This document shows, piece by piece, positions 58,931-64,000 of a stretch of 64,000 bases of DNA. Below the pieces are notes generated by a model, which did not search any database, was not told the DNA's origin, and was given only the letters and a program-made list of their open reading frames with translations. Source of the stretch: Locusta migratoria (Eukaryota; Arthropoda; Insecta; Orthoptera; Acrididae). The stretch covers positions 76,684,297-76,748,296 of the forward strand of contig CM048750.1 of NCBI GenBank assembly GCA_026315105.1. Reading direction: 5' to 3'. The position numbers and the translations under genes were made by a program. Positions within the stretch are counted from its first letter, which is position 1; each line of letters begins with the position of its first letter.

Positions 58931-61520
58931 AAGAGTGATTTTTCACTATTATGATAGTCCCATGGTGCCTCGCTCAAAGTACTGCATCAAATTCAATTGT
59001 TACCAACGTTTTCAGCACCTGCCTCTTCCTATGGTTGGTTGTAAGAAGAAAGAAACAAGATTACGACTTAAATCAATCTTCCTGATTTCCGCTTCCCAAT
59101 AAACAGGTGACTTACATGTTAATCTTCTGTTGCTGTGACCGTTGCCAGCATCGGACTTCCTCTCTTCTAGCAGGGGTTTATATTATTTTGTAAATGAATA
59201 AAATTGATAGCAACAGGGAAAGGCTGCAGACAAGACGTCGGACAGTTCATTGAAATAATCTTTGTATTCTGAAAGTAGCATATGGAATTACGAGGTAGCC
59301 TGTTACATCTTATTAAACGGTTACTGATTCTTTCTGCAGGACAAGACATACAATGGAGAGCAAACATCGAATATAAAGCACATTGAAATAGTCTTTAACG
59401 AGAGAGAAAATGCGTATTGAGTTTCAGGAAAATTTTCGTTGGACACAGAGCCCAAAACAGGGGCGGCACAAAAACTAAAGGCAAATCATCTTAGTAATCA
59501 GCGTGCCTATTGCCTGATATGCAGACCGTTGCATAGTTATTAAACTCGAGACGGAATGCAATTACTTCACTTTAATCGCGAATACCTGCTCGGTGGAACT
59601 GTGAAGTTCCTGTGGTTCAACGAAATATCACCAGGACTGAGCATGGCGGCTTCTGCTCTATAGGCGATCGCGGACCTGTCCTCCTAAGAACTGCAAGCAA
59701 CTGCCGAACTTAGAGCGGCCACGTCGCTCACGCCCGTTTTGTTAACGCGAGTTTCGCAGCGCTGATTCTTCCGCCGGGAAAACTAGTGACGTGTTACCAA
59801 CCTGACCCAGAGTACAGCTAGAGTTCGTTCTGGCCCGCAAGGCCCGGTATAACGACTCTTGGGGTGGCGCCCCGTTTTGGCGGCAACTCGTCAAAGACGG
59901 CGGGAACAGAAGTGTCCTTCCGCAAAGACGTTGGCTCTCCAGGTTTGAACTTAACGGCTCCGGTAGCTTTTGTGGCTGATCGCCATCGAGTTTAATATAT
60001 TAATACAGGACACGGAAAATTATATCGTTCCCACGATACGACGGTCTTCTGGTCAGGCAATCAAACGGTAATTTTAGATTGTCGGGGAAAATTAGTTTTA
60101 TATGATTTGATTGGCGATTAATTTTACCAACTTCTTGAATTTTAATCGGACCTAACTTTGTAATACTTCAAACGAAACGTCATTTTTCATTAGATTGATG
60201 TCCGTCGTCAGAAATTTAAGAATTATTTAATTGATGCCCACTCTCTTTGTCCTAAAGGCTGGGCATGTGGTTCATAACACCTTTGTACTGGTCTGTGAAT
60301 AGTCCTAGCTCTTTGGAGTACCTCAATAACATACTTTACCATATCTGTATTGTGTATGGTATCTCAGGTGATCGCATACTTGTTTTGAGTCATTGTAGTT
60401 TGCAACTGAATGTTATGCATTATTGTACGTATGCTTTTGGGATTTTTTATATATCAACCCGATCATTTGTAGGAAACAATGTAAACGATGATTTATACTT
60501 CATACTTCCGTTATAAAGTGTCCAGGTTTTATGATCGTCGCATCACTTCCTTCCTTTGGAAGCGCTACCATTACTGTCAAGTTTAACACCTACGTAATTT
60601 ACCAAATGATAGTTGTGCTTTTTTTTCACTTGTGCCTTGTACTTTTATTATGTCTGGCCATAAATATTAATGCTGGGCGGTTTTTATCTGTTCACGTCGA
60701 GTTTCGATCACTATTCTTCTTCTCCAACAATGTCCCACAAATTTTTGTGTACGCTGCTGTTACAGAGGTTACTATAGCTAGTGAAGCGTTAAACAGGGCA
60801 TCCGTTTCACACGCAGATGCTCCCACTAACTGAGCAACATGTAGTCGGCCTCTTAGGATAACCAACAGATCACGCATTTCCCCGATCATTCGTGACGACT
60901 GTCTCAGAACGAGATGCATAGTATACAGCAAGGCAACATACAAGACTTAGTACAAAATTAAGGTCAGTTGGGGCATTTGGGCTATGATTTTACAACTAAA
61001 GTGCGTAGTTCTTAACTTAATACCATTCTACGAAGTATTAATACGTTAAATTACCATCTAAAACATATTTTCTTATAATACAACATTCTACCTACAAGTA
61101 TAACAGAATGTAATCTTCATTATATTTAAACTTGAGAATGGGGGAAGAAGAAAAAGTGCCAAATGGCCCCGTACCTCCATAGAACTGGACCATAGGGGTC
61201 TTAGTTCTATACAAATTATTGTTGTCTCAATTCAGGTAAATGGGGCTGTTGGATAACATGTAAACTCCATAAGAAAATTGAAACAAGTTATTTTAATGAC
61301 AATGTAGTCGAGTGATCGATACTGCAAGTGAACCTCTACTGAATGACTGGGTGTGAAATTAATTGAAATTTTTGAATAATTCAGTTACACAAGTAAAGTT
61401 AATAAGCCCAAATTCTCATATCATCAGTGAAGCTGATCATGCCTTTGAATCTAGCAGAGCTGCTTTTAAGAGGCTTCGGCAGCTTTCTTACTATATCATT
61501 TTCGGTAATATAAGCATCTT
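58931..61520. other. Unique DNA with a GC-rich segment at 59640-59990
   Basis: The GC-rich segment is CpG-containing and has no ORF of note. It could be a promoter-type island or the end of an unrecognised retroelement. The remainder is AT-rich, with a 100-codon ORF (60531-60833) whose hydrophobic stretch has no recognisable family. Confidence 0.4.
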
Positions 61521-61558
61521 CTGCTATTTTATACCTTGACTGCTATTTTACACCTTGA
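61521..61558. repeat. 19-bp tandem duplication
   Basis: CTGCTATTTTATACCTTGA (61521-61539) is repeated at 61540-61558 with one mismatch, next to the nested SINE locus. Confidence 0.9.
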
Positions 61559-61585
61559 CTTTAGAAATGATTTTGTATGTAAGTC

Positions 61586-61964
61586 GCCGCGAGGGAGTAA
61601 CCAGGCGGTCTGGAGCGCCACCTTGCGGATCGTGCGGCTTCCCGCGTCGGAGGTTCGAATCCTCCATCGGGCATGGATGTTTATGTTGTCTTTAGTATAA
61701 GTTAGTTCATAAGTAGTTTTTAAGTTTAGAGACTGATGACCCCGCTGATAAGTCCCATAAGCTTAACAAGTGTTCAAATATTCGTAGAGCTTACGGCACT
61801 TAACTACGGGGTCATCAGTCCCTAAACTTACAAACTACTTATGAACTACTTACGAACTAACAAATATCCATGCCCGAGGGGGGATTCGAACCCCCGACCG
61901 TTAATAGCCGTGCAGACCGTGACTGGCGAGCCACCGCGGCCGGCTAAGCTTTACAAACATTTGA
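61586..61964 (+). mobile_element. tRNA-derived SINE with variant head, split by a second SINE
   Basis: The outer copy has the head GCCGCGAGGGAGTAACCAGG, box B GGAGGTTCGAATCCTCC and a body and tail of family 1 type, so it links the variant head seen at 39183-39362 to the family 1 tail. It is interrupted at 61770-61944 and resumes with TTTACAAACATTTGA. Its own 14-bp duplication TTTGTATGTAAGTC is perfect at 61572-61585 and 61965-61978. Confidence 0.92.
61770..61944 (-). mobile_element. tRNA-derived SINE (family 1) nested in another SINE, minus strand
   Basis: A family 1 copy in opposite orientation with box B intact but about 16 bases missing between box A and the anticodon region. A 12-bp duplication TAAGCTTAACAA / TAAGCTTTACAA lies at 61758-61769 and 61945-61956 (one mismatch) within the outer SINE's tail. 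The two tails face each other and can pair over about 60 bases. Confidence 0.92.
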
Positions 61965-61978
61965 TTTGTATGTAAGTC

Positions 61979-63802
61979 AATAGCCACTTATTGCAAGTAA
62001 TTTTAAAGAAAACGAATCCACCAATCGGATGAATGGAAATACATTATATAAAGCCTCAGTAGTCTACTGTATTTTAGTAACGACAGTGATCACTTATTCA
62101 GCACACGACAGATTGATCTGTAACTTCACAGAATTGTTATGTTTTTCATAATTTTATTTTGCATTAATTGTTTTATGTTGTAAATTGTAAAACTTCTTAA
62201 CAGATCTGAAGATGGGCAGCTGTCCCCAAACCGGTCATGTTATATAAAATAAAAGCGTATATTCAAGAATTTTACAATAGATAAAATTAACATAATTCAC
62301 AAGGAAAGAATAAACCAATTGATATCAGTAATTAATTAAAAAGGAGCAATAATAATATAGTTGGGGTAAATGGTGTGCTTGTGGTAAATGGGCCCTAGGT
62401 GGGCCCAGATACCCCAAGCACCTGGCCCACTTACCCCACTTTTGAAAATATTTGCGTCTAACTGGGCCACCACCTCAAACTAACAAAATAAAGAAGAACA
62501 CATGTTGCCAGTACTGTTTCAAGTAACTGTTGTGCTTCTATTGTATGCTAAAATACCTGTTACTGTGATAATACTTGCAGTAAACATGTAGGTGATCCTT
62601 AACGTAGGGATGACATCACATTGCCTCAGAAATCCAGCACTACGAAATTGAAAAAAGAAAACTGCCACACGAAAACCACAACAGATAGGTGAGACTGCTT
62701 GTTCAAAGGAGAATCCATTGTTCTCCAGTGCTACCAACCACTTGAAGTGAAATTATTCTCACAACTTTTATGAAAAAGGCTCATGGCCAATTTACCGCCT
62801 GGACCCTGATACCCCAAGTGATCATATACTCCGCAGTTCATCGTTGCACCTCAGTGTCAACATGTACTCAATGGTGCCAACTTTCAACAAGGTGACGTAT
62901 AGTTCAGGGTGCTCATACTTTTTCCGCCTCCTGTAGTTTCCAGATGTTTGCACAAGCGTAATTTCAAAACTGCCAACTGCCGAACAGAGTGGCTCCGCAG
63001 AGGCCACAAGTGAAAGACTTGCGGTAGGAGATATCGAACACAACTGTTACTGTCATTAATAATCATCGATGATACGTGCAGAATTTTCGGTATTAATTGT
63101 AATTACTCCCAACTGAAAACTAGTACTTCATATGAAGTGTAAATTATAAACTTACAATAACTTGCGATAAGGAGCCATCTGTCTTGCCACTTACGTTTCG
63201 ATATTAGTTAGCTTACGTCGTATAGTTTAATTACTACTACTACTTAAAATACGTTTATCTTAATACATACTACAATATCCGCACAACTGTTGACAACAGC
63301 TGGCAGTGTAGTGTACACTCGGCATGTACGGCAAAAATAAGGCACCACTACGCAAAATGAACTACCTCCATTCGGCGCTGTTGTTGGGAGCATAGGCACG
63401 AACCTGCGACATTCACCACGCTGGGGTATTACGTCTCGAGATGTGTGCTAGTGAGCTTAGGGCTTTGCCGTTAAGCCTCTTTGAACAGGCCGATATTGCA
63501 TAGCAGGATCTCGTAACGAAGCCATCGCTCTCAGTTCATACAGCTGACGTAATCCGGGTGGACTCCGTTCGGTGATTGGCTTCTCGTATTAATACCTTTT
63601 CGGGGAAGACTTTCTTTTACTAGGAAAAAGAATAATCTGTGATTCCCGTAGAATACATTGCTAACATAATTTTTTCCTTTTGTTCTGAACTACCTTATTT
63701 CACCTTCAAAACAGGCTCTGCAGCTTTCCAACTTCGGGTTTTCAACTCACAAATCTAAGATGGAATATTTCCTGTCAATAGTTAGTAGACTATCATTTCT
63801 AT
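61979..63802. other. Unique DNA with a decayed hammerhead-like motif and TACCCC words
   Basis: No gene seen. Two items: the motif at 62195-62246, and several GGGGTAA / TACCCCAAG words (62361, 62409, 62450, 62810) of unknown meaning. Confidence 0.4.
62195..62246 (+). ncRNA. Decayed hammerhead-like motif
   Basis: CUGAAGA (62206-62212) fits CUGANGA. It is followed by U, a GGG...CCC stem, CAAA where GAAA is required, and ACC/GGU then C. UAAC/GUUA blocks flank it as a possible stem I with a bulge. The change at the first base of GAAA should prevent catalysis. The order of parts, including the extra U after the core, matches the motifs at 38465-38515 and 38655-38730. Confidence 0.35.
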
Positions 63803-64000
63803 GTACATCTACATACGTACTTGCAAAACTACGAAATGGTGCAAACGGACGGTATCTCCTACCGTAACTAATATTTCGATTTCCTGTTCGACTAGAAATT
63901 GAACAAAGAGAAACGACTGTATGTGCTTATATACGACTTTCCATTTGTCTCATAACTACTGCTTTAACACGAAATGTTCGTTTGCTGGAGGAAAATACGT
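63803..64000 (-). mobile_element. CR1-type LINE, subfamily B, 3' end running off the window
   Basis: TACATCTACATACGTAC is followed by diverged versions of the subfamily B 3' blocks (GGTATCTCCTACCGTAACTA against GGGTACCTAGCAGCACTA at 50877, and CTGTATGTGCTTATATACGA). It is older than the other copies. The coding part would lie right of 64000. Confidence 0.6.

Noticed and set aside
1..64000. CRISPR array, integron or phage-like module
   Set aside because: No regularly spaced repeats with unique spacers and no bacterial coding density; the window is eukaryotic.

Overview
The window is a stretch of a large, repeat-rich animal genome, most likely an insect and probably a grasshopper or locust (Orthoptera). 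This assignment is inference. It rests on AT-rich sequence with almost no long open reading frames, a dominant tRNA-headed SINE family of a kind I associate with orthopterans, several decayed non-LTR retrotransposon (LINE) lineages, Tc1/mariner remnants and long (GT)n/(GA)n runs. I see no rRNA gene, no convincing functional tRNA gene, no CRISPR array and no bacterial-type operon. Only two places look like possible host exons: a short ORF at 47713-47884 with a CxxC pair and a consensus splice donor, and a weaker ATG-plus-donor at 14787-14799.

Layout. 1-15100 is mostly AT-rich unique DNA. It holds an 18-bp perfect hairpin (2158-2213), a MITE-like element with about 105-bp terminal inverted repeats (2862-3297), two copies of a second SINE type (3903-4024 and 7994-8182), (GT)n runs and a GC-rich TATA-containing stretch (9540-9900). 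15121-18210 holds a mariner-like remnant and a CR1-type LINE, called subfamily B here, carrying two SINE insertions. 19370-25300 has a direct-repeat pair, two mariner-like remnants, a plus-strand CR1-B fragment and another LINE fragment. 25300-28730 is featureless. 28732-33400 is the best-preserved block: a CR1-type LINE of subfamily A with a partial esterase-like ORF1 and an endonuclease/reverse transcriptase ORF2, next to a mariner tail and a minus-strand RTE-like LINE. 34150-37470 holds a Tc1 remnant, a SINE and a LINE 3' end. 37920-41910 is a long plus-strand LINE with a zinc knuckle, endonuclease and YADD reverse transcriptase, split by a palindromic element and a SINE. 43346-46302 has a second CR1-A copy, two oppositely oriented SINEs and a 41-bp micro-insertion. 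48750-52890 is a LINE split by a CR1-B copy. 53265-64000 contains further SINEs (one nested in another), a Tc1 remnant and the start of another CR1-B copy.

The elements form a stratigraphy: old LINE and mariner bodies interrupted by younger SINEs whose target-site duplications (9-15 bp) are still readable. The most unusual item is the palindromic insertion at 38417-38766. Each arm carries a sequence that fits a type I hammerhead ribozyme: a CUGANGA core, a GGC/GCC stem, GAAA, a short stem III, and a stem I that is perfect over 6 bp in one arm. A decayed relative of the motif lies at 62195-62246.
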